A program made the translations under genes and the position numbers. Shown piece by piece: positions 35,429-47,084 of a stretch of 64,000 nucleotides of DNA; within the stretch, counting starts at the first letter, position 1; every line of letters begins with the position of its first letter. Source of the stretch: Paragorgia papillata (taxonomy: Eukaryota; Cnidaria; Anthozoa; Scleralcyonacea; Coralliidae); contig JAWNZC010000420.1 of NCBI GenBank assembly GCA_035771165.1, positions 124,001-188,000 of the forward strand, given 5' to 3'. The notes below the pieces were generated by a model. That model searched no databases. It was given only the letters and a program-made list of their open reading frames with translations, and had not been told where the DNA came from.

Positions 35429-36060
35429 AATCTTTTCAGTTTTTTCTTTGATAAAATAATAAACAACTGCAAACCTGACATCTTCCTACAAATCAATTAC
35501 AATTTTTTAAATTAAAGAACCTTTTAATAAGAAGCAACTACATTAACTTTCCACATACTGCAAGTGCAACCACATACTGCAACCCAAATAAATGAAAATA
35601 TAATCTTATTAAACTCGGTCTAAGCCGAAAGAATTCAGCAATTCTTACACAAAATTGCTGCAAAACCTCACAAAAAACTGTTTAATATTATAGAAAAACA
35701 TAAAAGATAAACTAAAAACCTGCACAGAAGTACGGATGGACAAAATAAAAACGAGATTCAAAGGGATTGTAAACCCGACAATGGCTGACATCTTCGCTAC
35801 ATCAACTACATTAAAACTCACTTTACGAATTGTTCCCAGCGCCTGGCGTGCCTAGAAAAAACACAAAAGAGAAATACGTTAACTATTTTCCTTTTCCAAA
35901 TATTTTGAACTGAAAGGAAAATGTTCTTACGTTGTAAATTAAAAATGATCGTTGAAGGTCAAGCTCGAAAGCACATGGTTTCTTCGTGGTCCGCCATTTT
36001 TTAAATTACCCCAGCAAGACGAGGGACTCTCTGGTAAGTACTTCATGTATGCCTATTATT
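35429..36060. other. No gene recognised; G-run at the end
   Basis: AT-rich non-coding DNA ending in a run of about 21 G (36078-36098) just before the minisatellite. Confidence 0.4.
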
Positions 36061-36126
36061 AGGTTTCGAGACGGGATGGGGGGGGGGGGGGGGGGGGGAG
36101 GGATAGACTGTACTATGCTAAAACCA

Positions 36127-38383
36127 CTGCAGAGGTGCAGTAGTGTGCAGTAGACTGCGGTAGAGCTGCATTAACCTGCATTACTCTGCAGTAGACTGCA
36201 TTACACTGCAGTAGATTGCATTACACTGCAGTAGACTGCATTACACTGCATTACTCTGCAGTAGACTGCATTACTCTGCAGTAGACTGCATTACTCTGCA
36301 GTAGACTGCATTACACTGCAGTAGACTGCATTACACTGCAGTAGACTATATTACTCTGCAGTAGACTGCATTACTCTGCAGTAGACTGCATTACTCTGCA
36401 GTAGACTGCATTACTCTGCAGTAGACTGCATTACACTGCAGTAGACTGCATTACACTGCAGTAGACTGCATTACACTGCAGTAGACTGCATTACACTGCA
36501 GTAGACTGCATTACACTGCAGTAGACTGCATTACACTGCAGTAGACTGCATTACTCTGCAGTAGACTGCATTACTCTGCAGTAGACTGCATTACTCTGCA
36601 GTAGACTGCATTACTCTGCAGTAGACTGCATTACTCTGCAGTAGACTGCATTACTCTGCAGTAGACTGCATTACACTGCAGTAGACTGCATTACACTGCA
36701 GTAGACTGCATTACACTACAGTAGACTGCATTACACTGCAGTAGACTGCATTACACTGCATTACACTGCAGTAGACTGCATTACACTGCATTACACTGCA
36801 GTAGACTGCATTACACTGCAGTAGACTGCATTACTCTGCAGTAGACTGCATTACACTGCAGTAGACTGCATTACACTGCAGTAGACTGCATTACACTGCA
36901 GTAGACTGCATTACACTGCAGTAGACTGCATTACACTGCAGTAGACTGCATTACACTGCAGTAGACTGCATTACACTGCAGTAGACTGCATTACTCTGCA
37001 GTAGACTGCATTACACTGCAGTAGACTGCATTACACTGCAGTAGACTGCATTACACTGCAGTAGACTGCATTACACTGCAGTAGATTGCACTACATTGCA
37101 GTAGACTGCATTACTCTGCAGTAGACTGCATTACTCTGCAGTAGACTGCATTACACTGCAGTAGACTGCATTACTCTGCAGTAGACTGCATTACTCTGCA
37201 GTAGACTGCATTACACTGCAGTAGATTGCATTACACTGCAGTAGACTGCATTACACTGCAGTAGACTGCATTACACTGCACTAGACTGCATTACACTGCA
37301 GTAGACTGCATTACTCTGCAGTAGACTGCAGTAGACTGCATTACTCTGCGGTAGACTGCATTACACTGCAGTAGACTGCATTACTCTGCAGTGGACTGCA
37401 TTACACTGCAGTAGACTGCATTACTCTGCAGTAGACTGCATTACTCTGCGGTAGACTGCATTACACTGCAGTAGATTGCATTACACTGCAGTAGACTGCA
37501 TTACACTGCAGTAGACTGCATTACACTGCAGTAGACTGCATTACTCTGCAGTAGACTGCATTACTCTGCAGTAGACTGCATTACTCTGCGGTAGACTGCA
37601 TTACTCTGCAGTAGACTGCATTACACTGCATTAACCTGCATTACTCTGCAGTAGACTGCATTATACTGCAGTAGACTGCATTACTCTGCAGTAGACTGCA
37701 TTACACTGCAGTAGACTGCATTACACTGCACTAGACTGCATTACACTGCAGTAGACTGCATTACTCTGCAGTAGACTGCAGTAGACTGCATTACTCTGCG
37801 GTAGACTGCATTACACTGCAGTAGACTGCATTACTCTGCAGTAGACTGCATTACTCTGCGGTAGACTGCATTACACTGCAGTAGACTGCATTACATTGCA
37901 GTAAACTGTATTACACTGCAGTAGACTGCATTACACTGCAGTAGACTGCATTACACTGCAGTAGACTGCATTACATTGCAGTAGACTGCATTACATTGCA
38001 GTAGACTGCATTACTCTGCAGTAGACTGCATTACATTGCAGTAGACTGCATTACTCTGCAGTAGACTACATTACATTGCAGTAGACTGCATTACTCTGCA
38101 GTAGACTGTATTACACTGCAGTAGACTGCATTACTCTGCAGTAGACTGTATTACACTGCAGTAGACTGCATCACTCTGCAGTAGACTGCATTACTCTGCA
38201 GTAGACTGCACTACACTGCAGTAGACTGCATTACACTGCAGTAGAGTGCATTACTCTGCAGTAGACTGTATTACACTGCACTGCATTACACTGCAGTAGA
38301 CTGCATTACTCTGCAGTAGACTGCATTACACTGCAGTAGACTGCATTACATTGCAGTAGACTACATTACTCTGCAGTAGACTC
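36127..38383. repeat. 20-bp minisatellite, ~113 units
   Basis: The unit is CTGCAGTAGACTGCATTACA (or TTACT). It is built of two 10-bp halves, CTGCAGTAGA and CTGCATTACW, that share CTGCA. The array starts in a degenerate region (GGTGCAGTAGTGTGCAGTAG) and ends at GTAGACTCC. Rare phase slips delete or add one 10-bp half (for example near 36240, 36760, 37330, 37630 and 38280). The last base of the second half switches between A and T in runs. A PstI site recurs every 20 bp. No usable frame. Confidence 0.98.
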
Positions 38384-38496
38384 CAATCAAAACGGAGAAT
38401 CAATCCAGTTTCCCCAGAGTCTCCCCCGCGCTCTCCCGCTGACCAAAAGGGGGTGACTATGGGCTCGAAATTGTGGTCGCTACCATTAGCAGGACC

Positions 38497-38825
38497 TTAA
38501 AGTGCCTATGTCATCCTCAGGGACTTTACATGTTTATACTAATTGGAACATTCTAAGAAGATTTGTAATATATCTTCTCAGACAAAAATTTCATTTTCAT
38601 GGATTTTTTTGCCGTTAAAGTTGACGGAAGAGACGTCAAAAGAGGAATCTGTAAAGTGGTTTTCATATAGACAAATTCCTCTTTCGACGTCACTTCCGTC
38701 AACTTTAACGGCCAAAAAATCCATGAAGATGAAATTTTCGCCTGAGAAGATATGTTACAAATCTTCTCAGAATGTTCCAATTAGTATAAATATGTAAAGT
38801 CCCTGAGGATGACATAGGCACTATA
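38497..38825. mobile_element. Foldback MITE, ~150-bp arms
   Basis: The ends are TTAAAGTGCCTATGTCATCC and GGATGACATAGGCACTATA. The arms mirror through AATTGGAACATTCT...AGAAGATTTGTAA...TCCATGAA and GACGTCA. The 26-bp centre is at 38649-38674. The termini are related to those of 20982-21431. Confidence 0.9.
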
Positions 38826-39540
38826 AACAAGAGCAGGGAAATTTGTTACCGCTACTGAGAAATACAGCACGCTCATTTAGTTTTGTGGCTGTTTTATTAA
38901 ATACATCGTATATTTGAAAATGTGAAGAAGACAACCACCACCAAGATGTCTGCAAGATTTACTAACTATCTGTCGGTTAACCAGAGCTTTAACATATATC
39001 AATAATTTCCTGGCAACACGGACTTTGTTCTGAGATTTGAAAGGAGATATTTCAAGTGGCAGGTTATATAAATATTGGAAGATGAAATGGCGATATGAGA
39101 AACCACATTAGAGCAAAATCGGTGGGGGATGACTAATCGACTATATCGTAAAATTTGCCTTTTGCTCCAAAATTTAATTACCGGTTCATGTTTATCCAAG
39201 TTCTGCTCTTGATATCTGAAGGGTATTTAGTAATGGCGGAAAATTGCCGTTAGTAGGTAAATTATGTATTTATTCCTTTCATCCGACGACTTGTTTACTA
39301 GCTAGTTAATGCTTTCTGTGAAACGAACTTAGATTCTGTCTTTTGTCGAGCAAGACCTTTTAACTGCCACAATGTTGTGCTAAATTTATGTATAATTCCG
39401 TTCGTACATAGAAATATATAATCAGTTTTCTTTTGTCTTGCTCAGATCTTACAATGAAGTTGGACTTGTCTATGCTACTAATTTCAGTGTGACGAAAACA
39501 TGCAAATATTGTAACACTACGATAAGTTTATATCATGAAT
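38826..39540. other. No gene recognised
   Basis: AT-rich sequence without a supported feature. Confidence 0.4.
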
Positions 39541-39567
39541 ACTTTGTTTAGCAGCCGACTCGTAGAA

Positions 39568-39952
39568 AAGGCACCGCCACCACCACCACCACCACTGCCA
39601 ACCACCACCACCACCACCACAACAACATCCACCAACACCATGCACCACCACCACTACCACCGCTACCACCACTACCACCACCACCACCACTACCACCACC
39701 ACTACCACCACCACTACCACCACCACTACCACCACCAATACCACCACCAATACCACCACCTCCACTACCACCACTATCACCACCACTATCACCACCACTA
39801 TCACCACCACTATCACCACCACTATCACCACCACTATCACCACCACTATCACCACCACCACTACTACCACCACGACAACCATCACCACTACCACAACCAC
39901 TACCACCACCACCACTACCACCACTACCACCACCATTACCACCACCACCAGA
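39568..39952. repeat. CAC/ACC-type trinucleotide repeat, ~385 bp
   Basis: Nearly pure CCA/ACC units with interspersed ACT and ATC triplets, including a regular CACCACTATCAC block repeated several times at 39770-39850. It is open in several frames on both strands (poly-His/Tyr, poly-Val and poly-Gly readings), which I regard as an artefact of the triplet repeat. Confidence 0.95.
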
Positions 39953-40179
39953 AATCCCAAGACATTCGTACAGGGTGGTTGTGCCATTGAACTCTAAGTA
40001 AACTGGAACGCTAACTCCATAAGTCAGGCGAGTTATCGTTCCAGTCGTCTTATAGTTCAATGGGTTGTGCTGACCCGGTCAGTCACCATGACTCTTAAAA
40101 ATACTTATAAATGTTGTTTTTTTCGAGCTGAGCGTTTTCTCAGAGTTTAGCTTACGACAGCTTGTACAGCAAACTGACC

Positions 40180-40285
40180 AATGTGATGGAAAAATCTGAA
40201 AAATTTTTGCATGTCCGGAGCTGGATAAAATCTGAAAAGTTTTTTCATGTCCAGGGCTGGAAAAAATCTGAAAATTTTTTGCATG
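40180..40285. repeat. ~33-bp unit repeated three times
   Basis: AAATCTGAAAA...TTTTTGCATGTCCRGRGCTGG occurs at about 40192, 40228 and 40264 with small differences. Confidence 0.8.
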
Positions 40286-40742
40286 GTCTACAATAAAAAT
40301 GACAAATACCATACTCTTAACATGTGCCTGCAGTATCACCAATATATTATCTTGGTCGCACGGTTCTATGCCGCCCACTCCCCCCCCCCCCTGGGGGCAT
40401 TTCTAGCAAGCTCAGACTAAAGATTTTACACTAACTATACATATTCAGTTTTAAAATTGTGCTTTAATTTTTAATGAATTTTTATTTGTTACAATACTAA
40501 TAATTATTATTTATAATTTAAAACCGTGAAGATTTGACACTTACTTTACATATTCAATTTAAATTTTACTGCGTTAATTTTTCATGAATTTTTATTTGTT
40601 ATAATAATAATTATTATTATTTATCATTTCAAACTGTGAAGATCTTATATTTTACAATAGGTCTTGCTAAATTATTCTTATTCTTACAATATGTTTAGAT
40701 TAAAAATTATTTCTTGTAGAAAATTTTAATCTTTGACGATAT

Positions 40743-41205
40743 TTACAGTCATTTGCTGCAACTCACTTTTCACCCAAATCTTCGGAAGTTCGTTCCGAAG
40801 TTCGTTGGGAATTTCAAAGTTCGTTATGAACTACGCATTTGATTGGCTGCTAGGAACCAAGTAACCAATCAAATGCACAGGGCCGTCGAGAGCCAGAACT
40901 GGCCCCGGGTCATAATTTATATCGGGCCTCCTCCGAAATTTTTACCAAGGTTTTACTGCGCCCCAGCGGTAAGTTTTTGATAATTATTAGAATATATGAT
41001 ATATCTTCATAGACTGAATTTTTAGCGGGCCCCCTCTGGGCCCGGGTCTCGGGGTAATTACCCCGCCCACCCCCCCCCCCCCCCCCCCTCTCGGCGGTAG
41101 TCCAAATGCAGAGTTCAAAACGAACTACGAAATCCCCAACGAACTTGCGAACGAACTTCCGAAGATTTCGGGGGAGGGGCGGTAAAACGTGAGTTGCAAA
41201 TGACT
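40743..41205. mobile_element. Inverted-repeat element of the CGAAGTTCG family, split by a hAT MITE
   Basis: TTTACAGTCATTTGCTGCAA, then CTTCGGAAGTTCGTTC and CAAAGTTCGT, at 40743-40835 mirror 41110-41205. The AACGAACTTC words link it to the 32.7-33.6 kb foldback. Confidence 0.8.
40878..41102. mobile_element. Short hAT-type MITE, TSD CAAATGCA
   Basis: CAAATGCA is present at 40870-40877 and 41103-41110. The left end CAGGGCCGTCGAGAG and right end CTCTCGGCGGTAGTC are imperfect inverted repeats. GGGCCCC-rich subterminal sequence and a C20 run resemble the larger hAT at 16.5 kb. It is inserted inside another inverted-repeat element. Confidence 0.8.
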
Positions 41206-41480
41206 GTAAACAATATTTTCACCAACCAGCCATATGCAAGAATTTTGTCAAGGTGCAATAGTACGTTCTATATATGACAAAAAATAAAACTAAAATTATG
41301 TCATTTGGTATAAACAGCAAAAAAATACGCAAACATTTTGGTTATTACACAAATAAACAAAAGAAAAAAGAATATGAAGGAACGATTGAATGAACTAGAA
41401 GTCTAAAGCGGAACTTAGAAAAAAGGATAAAGGACTGGGAGCTAATCATCCTTACTCGCAGCCAGGTCGTGTCGAGGCAT

Positions 41481-41959
41481 ATTAGAGAGCTTAAGCATAT
41501 TAGGCGTTTTTGAGACACGGACGGTGACCGGAGGAACAGGAATACAATACAGAACTACTGAACCGCGTATTCTTTGAAAATACTTTTTTTACCCAAAACA
41601 AAGGCTATGAATAATCAAATATCTAAACTGTTAGCTTATAAGCTTAAATTTCATCTTTATTCCTTTATTTTATATTGTAATGTAATGAAATTATCCCCCT
41701 TAAAATACAAGTTTCAGTCTACTTTAAAAGTATGTCTCATGTAGTAAAACAACGATGACAGGCCTCAACGTTCTAGCAGTTTCCGTCGTCTCAAGAACGT
41801 GAAAATGCTCTCAATGACGTCTTGTGTAGAACGACGACGGCGTTTACTTTGCTCTTGGAATTTTAAATTGCTCATTATCATTGTTTTGAATGAAAAATGC
41901 TATTGAATTAAAACGCCGTCCGTGGCTGTAAAACGTCTGTTGCTTAAGCTCTCTATTAA
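41481..41959. mobile_element. MITE, ATTAGAGAGCTTAAGC termini
   Basis: TTAGAGAGCTTAAGCAT...GCGTTTTTGAGACACGGACGG at the left is mirrored at 41916-41959. The 480-bp interior has no gene. Confidence 0.8.
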
Positions 41960-42024
41960 AGGCGCTCCAAGCAGCCGCCAACGACACAGTTCAGACCACG
42001 GATCACAGCTAAGATGTTAGGTGT

Positions 42025-42200
42025 TGATTTTATGGAAGGGGAAAACCGGAGAACCCGACGAAAAACCCTCGAAGCACAGGAGAGACCAACTACAACTCTA
42101 CTCACATGAGTTCCAAGCTCGACAAGCGGTCACCCATCCAAGTACTAACCCCGTTTAACCGGGCTTAACTTTTTGGTGAGAGGCAGCGCGCTAACATCAC
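42025..42200 (-). mobile_element. 5S-rRNA-derived SINE
   Basis: On the minus strand, AAGTTAAGCCCGGT followed by GTTAGTACTTGGATGGGTGA reproduces the 5S rRNA internal promoter (A box and C box, 5S reading GTTAGTACTTGGATGGGAGA). Downstream is a tail with GAGTAGAGTTGTAGTTGGTC, CTCCTGTGCTTCGAGGG and CTCCGGTTTTCCCC. The same tail without a 5S head is at 54828-54918 on the plus strand. A 5S-like head and a shared tail mark a SINE3-type element or 5S pseudogene family, transcribed by Pol III if active. Confidence 0.8.
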
Positions 42201-42207
42201 ACGCCAC

Positions 42208-42731
42208 CCCAACCTCGTACCCAGGGCATTTTGCCTCCACGTCGGAAGGTCGGCGAAAATGGCCCTGGCATCGGCTGGTCACGTGACACCCAGAATTTTG
42301 GGGTGTTATGGCAAGAAAATTTATACGGTCTTTGTGTTTTGTTTTTGTATAATACGTATAAATGAATAATAAATGAGAAATATTTAACGCTCTGCCGACT
42401 CACTCATGTCAACCCTTTATCATAAAAGCAACTGGCTAGCATTATTTATCATGATACTCCCCACGATTATCCAGGATACATGTAAAGGTCATGAACAAAC
42501 ATATATCTAATATTGTTCTTGATTTTGATCAACGCTATCGTTCCATTCTTTGGGTAAACTTTGCAGAGTGGATCTATTGCAATTCAAATTTTCATAAATA
42601 GATTATACTCTATCTGAATATTAATCAGTCCTTAAACCGGCCAATCAGATTATAGAATCGACCAGCCGATGCCAGGGCCATTTTCGCCGACCTCCTAACG
42701 TGGAGGCAAAATGCCCTGGGTACGAGGTTGA
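42208..42731. mobile_element. MITE with ~73-bp inverted termini
   Basis: CAACCTCGTACCCAGGGCAT through GGCCCTGGCATCGGCTGGTC at the left is mirrored at 42660-42731. A related end is at 59470-59548 (CACCAGCCGATACCAGGCCC ... ACGAGGTTG). It directly follows the SINE. Confidence 0.85.
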
Positions 42732-42848
42732 CGCCACCCGTGCTCCATTTAACCGGACTGACCGGTCTAACCGTGTAAATGGAAAGCTCCCATAGAAAAA
42801 AATATCTTCTTAATTATTAATCTCACCTTAGAAACATTTTGTATCTCT

Positions 42849-43345
42849 TTAATCAAACTTCTCTTCCACGGCGACGTCCTCCTCCGTTATCTCAAAGGGA
42901 ACACTTTCCAACGCTAAGATAATGCGAAAACAGCCATCATTCTGTTTGTCCTCGGGCATTGCTACAAGAGCATGTTCATTCACAATGTCACTGTTTTCTC
43001 CTTCATTGATCACATTCAGAAGATTATCTAATCTTTTTTCACACAACTCCAGTTCCAAAAGGCAAGTTTCGTTAAACGACGACAAAGCTTTTTCGTTCGA
43101 CTCCTTGAAACTAACATAATGCGGTTTCTCTTTGGATTTTCTTTTCATTTTTTTGGGAGCAACTTTTGATTTTGTTGCGGATTTCTTTTTGAAAGTTGTT
43201 TGTAGTTTTTTTCACGACGTAGTCGAGTACTTCGTATTCGTTTACCGCGTCCTTTTCTTCCTCTTGAACTTCAGCGTATGAGTCGTTAATGATGGCGAGG
43301 AACATGTTCATCAGAATAAAAACATTCAAACCAACAATAACCAAA
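42849..43345 (-). CDS. Polycystin (PKD2/TRPP)-like channel, C-terminal exon
   Basis: The minus-strand frame begins at the edge of the inverted-duplication arm. It reads VIVGLNVFILMNMFLAIIND, continuing SYAEVQEEEKDAV: the last transmembrane helix (S6) and start of the cytoplasmic tail of polycystin-2-type cation channels, where the family shows LNMFLAIINDTYSEV. A Lys-rich linker and a helical, possibly coiled-coil, tail (LELELCEKRLDNLLNVI) follow, ending in a stop at 42849. One frameshift is needed in a run of seven A (minus strand, about 43207-43213). It may be a real mutation or a homopolymer error. Upstream exons are absent: the next bases are repeat. AATTTTGGAATATTTTG just 5' belongs to the repeat family, so the true exon start is unclear. 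The tail has no evident EF hand. Such channels act in ciliary or ER membranes. Confidence 0.7.
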
Positions 43346-44384
43346 ATATTCCAAAATTCTTGGGGTCACGTGACCAGCCTTTGCCAGGGTCTTCTCCGCC
43401 CCGCCATTTTGCGTAGGCCCTGAACATTGCTTCGTTCACACTTCAGTCATGGGGATTAGTTAGCAAGTATTATTAAAAGCGTTAGTTTTTGGATTAGGGT
43501 AAAGTTTCGTAACAGTAAACTTTATGTTGAACATTTATCAAATGGGTTCTCGCTCTATTTCACATGTAAATCCATATGGGAATTGCCGGGGTATTTCATA
43601 GTTGTTCCTTCATAAATCATAATATAAATAACTCACCATATATTTAACCACTCTTCTCGTCTACAGTAGTGACAGCATAATAACATACACAACAAGATTT
43701 CTGATCTCCACATATTAAACTATATCCACGAAATTCGGTATAAATGCCAAAACGACAAATGCCAACAAACTAAAACCAAAGTAAAAAGTGATATTGGAGC
43801 CAAATTTCAGTCAACACCAGCGGAGCCAAGAAGCCTGGTAGTAACGACTACTTCATGTTAGGATTGGGTTAAAGTTTAGTGGTTTAGTGTTATTGCTTAA
43901 AGTGTGGGGGTTAACGGTTAATATTGTTAAAATTAGGGTTATCACCACCCAAAACAACCATGAAGGACTATAATTATGCATTTTATAAATTACCCGTTAA
44001 ACAAATGCGAGTGCTGTTTAACATGAAGTACCTATACCATCTGTCTATCATGAAAAACAAAAAAATATCGGCGAAAATAAAACTACAGTATAAACAACAT
44101 TAAGATCTTCTTTATAATCCCCAACATAAAAATGTTGGAATTTTACATTTTTCTACCACCACTAGCATTTCACGTGTCTTAACCTAGGCCTGGGGTTTTA
44201 ATATTAAATTATTAAATATTACCCTAATTTTTTCATAAATCTTCAAACACAGTTCATGATTCAATATTTTCTAACTAAAAATACCTGTTTTTGTCGTGTT
44301 TTTTTCTCTTTCTCCTCACTATTTTCCTGCTTTTCTTTTTCTTCTGTAAATAAAAGAAAATTGAATTAATCCCTATTACAAATA

Positions 44385-44833
44385 TTAAAGTGTCTATGAA
44401 GTGAAAAATACGTTGGCATTGTTGTTGTTTTATTGTACAGAGGAGCATGACAGGAATACTCACTGAAAATCTCAAGAGAATCTGATGCGTAGTTTTCGCG
44501 CTATCAACTCTCAAAATTTGCCGTGGATAGTTTGTTTTGGTGAAATTTGGGCTTCTTGGTAACAATGCCTTATGACGTACGCAGATGGATTCATTAATAG
44601 TGAAATATATTGTTCTTATGCATAGTTGTCCATCTGCGTACGTCATAAGCATTGTTTCCGAAAGTCCAATTTTTCTCCAAGAACGAACTAGCCATGGCAA
44701 ACTTTGAGAGTTTACAGCGCGAAAACTACGCATCACATTCTCTTGAAATTTTCAGTGAGTGCTCCTGCCATGCTCCTCTGTACAATAAAACAACAAAAAT
44801 GCTAACGAATTTTTCATTTCATAGACACTTTAA
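44385..44833. mobile_element. Foldback MITE (right-arm copy)
   Basis: Counterpart of 20982-21431, with the same arms, centre and termini. It differs by about one base at the centre (extra A near 44590). Confidence 0.9.
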
Positions 44834-45834
44834 AGCAAATATGCAAATGAGGAATAGTTTGAACAAATACCTTCCATCATAATTTCGTCGCTATCGTCCC
44901 GCGTCTTTATCGGCTTCAATTTAAGTTCCGGATGCTGCAAAGTCGAAAATAGAAAATCAATCTTTCAAATCTAGTTTACATTTAATCTGGGTTGTCTGTA
45001 TGCCCACAAGTACTTTAAAATCCTTTTTTTAAGAAACTTCGGATAATTCATTAAGCTCCCATAAACATTCATGTTAGTATTGACTCTGTATGTTCTACAG
45101 ATTTCTAGTGAAGGAAAACTCTGTGTGTTTCAGTTATTTAATTAAATATTTATGCATGTACAGTATATCTACTTTATAATTATTATGTATTTTGTTCAGT
45201 CTAACCTATCCAACTGGTTGTTCAAATTAAGTTGCATGCTATTTTTATTTTATTTTTATTTTATTTTATTAGCTTTGCCATCTAATTATGTATATAAATA
45301 CTGAAAATAATAACACTAAAAAGAAGATGGCTGGGTATCCGCAACAGCATGGCCAATTACTGCGAGCCCACAAAAGACTGAAAACAATAAATATAGAAAA
45401 TTGACAATAAAATAATAATTACAGTTCTAATAACAACAGTTTATTGGGCCTAATAGGCTCCGTGAGTTGTTGCTTCTTGGACAGATCGTCTTAAATGTAC
45501 GTGGATCTTCACAGTCATACATTTTCTCTATTAGACATTACTGTACTAAATTTTGTTACCTTAACCAGACCTTGCACTTAATCTAAGAATCATTATCTTT
45601 CTTTTCTAGAAGTAACAGTGGCTGTCAGTAACGTCACCAGCTCTAGTCTGTTAGCCTATTGGCAACCAAGCAATATACCTGGTGCTGTTTATATCATACA
45701 ACGAAGGGTGTTGGACTCAATAACCATTCATTACACTGATGATGACTGGGGAAAATGGAAGCAAATGAAACAGGTAAATTGGCTCTAAAGTGAAGCTGTT
45801 ACCCATTGAATACACAGCCATAAATCTCACAGGC

Positions 45835-46185
45835 TTGTTACAACTTGCGGAATTTGCAAGCTTGCTGCAAGTTGCAACAACAAGCCTGTTGATTGCATCA
45901 GGCCATAACAGACTTGTGTGACAACAGATCACTGTAGCAACTTGTTGCCTGCAGAGCTGTTGCATGTCACAAGCCTGTTGATAACAAGAAATAACACTAG
46001 GCTTGACAAAACAAATTGCAGCAAGTCTGATGTAATCAACAATGCAGTTACAACTTGTTCCAATAGCCGTGTTGCCAGCTGTTGCCCCAGAGACATAGCA
46101 AGCTGAGCGAATGCATCTGGGTTCAGGCTTGTTGATCATGACAAGTTGTAACAAGGCCAGCTGCAGACCTGTTACAACTTGTGTG
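45835..46185. repeat. Degenerate minisatellite (right-arm copy)
   Basis: Counterpart of 19635-19985. A one-base difference near 45879 changes the frame downstream, which argues that the reading frame is not under selection. Confidence 0.7.
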
Positions 46186-47084
46186 TTTTTGGCCGCATGT
46201 ACTAGAGGATCTCATGTGATGAGTAAAATCGTCTGGTGTTAGACAGATTAAAATAACAAAGAGGTCGGTTTTGGGTGGTCTTGGGGTCAAAGATGAGAGA
46301 TAGGCTCAATTAACCATTTGACTACATGCAAGTACTCATAACGCTCTAAATATAGCTATAAATTGCCCTGTACTCGCTATGGTATATTTTGTTGTGAGCA
46401 ACTTTTCACGTTTTAACCACAACTTTTTCAATTTCCAAGCAAATTTTGGGCGACGTTTTATCATTTTTAGAGCGCAATTTAAACATTTTCAGAGCACATT
46501 CTGTAGAAGCATAGTTTAATGACGTCAGATATCATTCAATTTTAAAATATAATTTGACAACGGGAATGTTTAAATCATAGACTGCGTTGCAATGCTCGCT
46601 GCCAACTCAACCTGAATCCGCAGTAATAATATCTGCACAACCATAAATTACTGAGAACACATGAGCAAAGGTGGGAGTGGGCTGAGGAAGATCAGATCGA
46701 AGGTTCAATATGGTGCATACTTCACATTGGTGAACATATTTACAGTTGTCAGCCACACCTGATCACTGTTAAACTACAAAGTCAGTCAGTCACTTTCAAA
46801 ATCTACCAACAATGTGCACCAACACCTTGATCAAAAGGCACAGCTGTTCAACTTTTTGTCCAACTCCAAAAGCAAAAGGAGCAAAGAGCTTACAACATAA
46901 CATGCCTCACGGCCTCGCTCAGTCACATAGCTAACTCACCGGAAGTATGAATAGTAGCGGAAGTAAAAAGTGCAAAAATGCAAAATCGTGACATTAAACA
47001 CGGAGCGAGCACATAAGTACCGGCTGAGTACCTCAGCCAATCCTGCCCAAACGCATCTGATTGGTCCACACAGCTAAAATTACT

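Larger units (their letters stand above)
43342..47080 (-). repeat. Right arm of the 3.74-kb inverted duplication
   Basis: Reverse complement of 18733-22476, nearly identical where compared. Outer edge: CTAAAAT at 47074-47080, beyond which (TACTTCCGGCC) similarity stops. Inner edge: CCAAAATATTCC at 43341-43352, immediately adjoining the polycystin-like exon. This copy has no hAT at its outer edge, so the octamer attttagc is uninterrupted here. The sequences beyond both edges differ between the arms. Confidence 0.95.

Noticed and set aside
36127..38383. CRISPR-like array
   Set aside because: There is no unique spacer between repeats; it is a continuous 20-bp minisatellite in an animal genome.
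39517..40060. Poly-Val, poly-Gly and poly-His/Tyr frames of 150-170 codons
   Set aside because: Artefact of a CAC/ACC triplet repeat, open in most frames on both strands.
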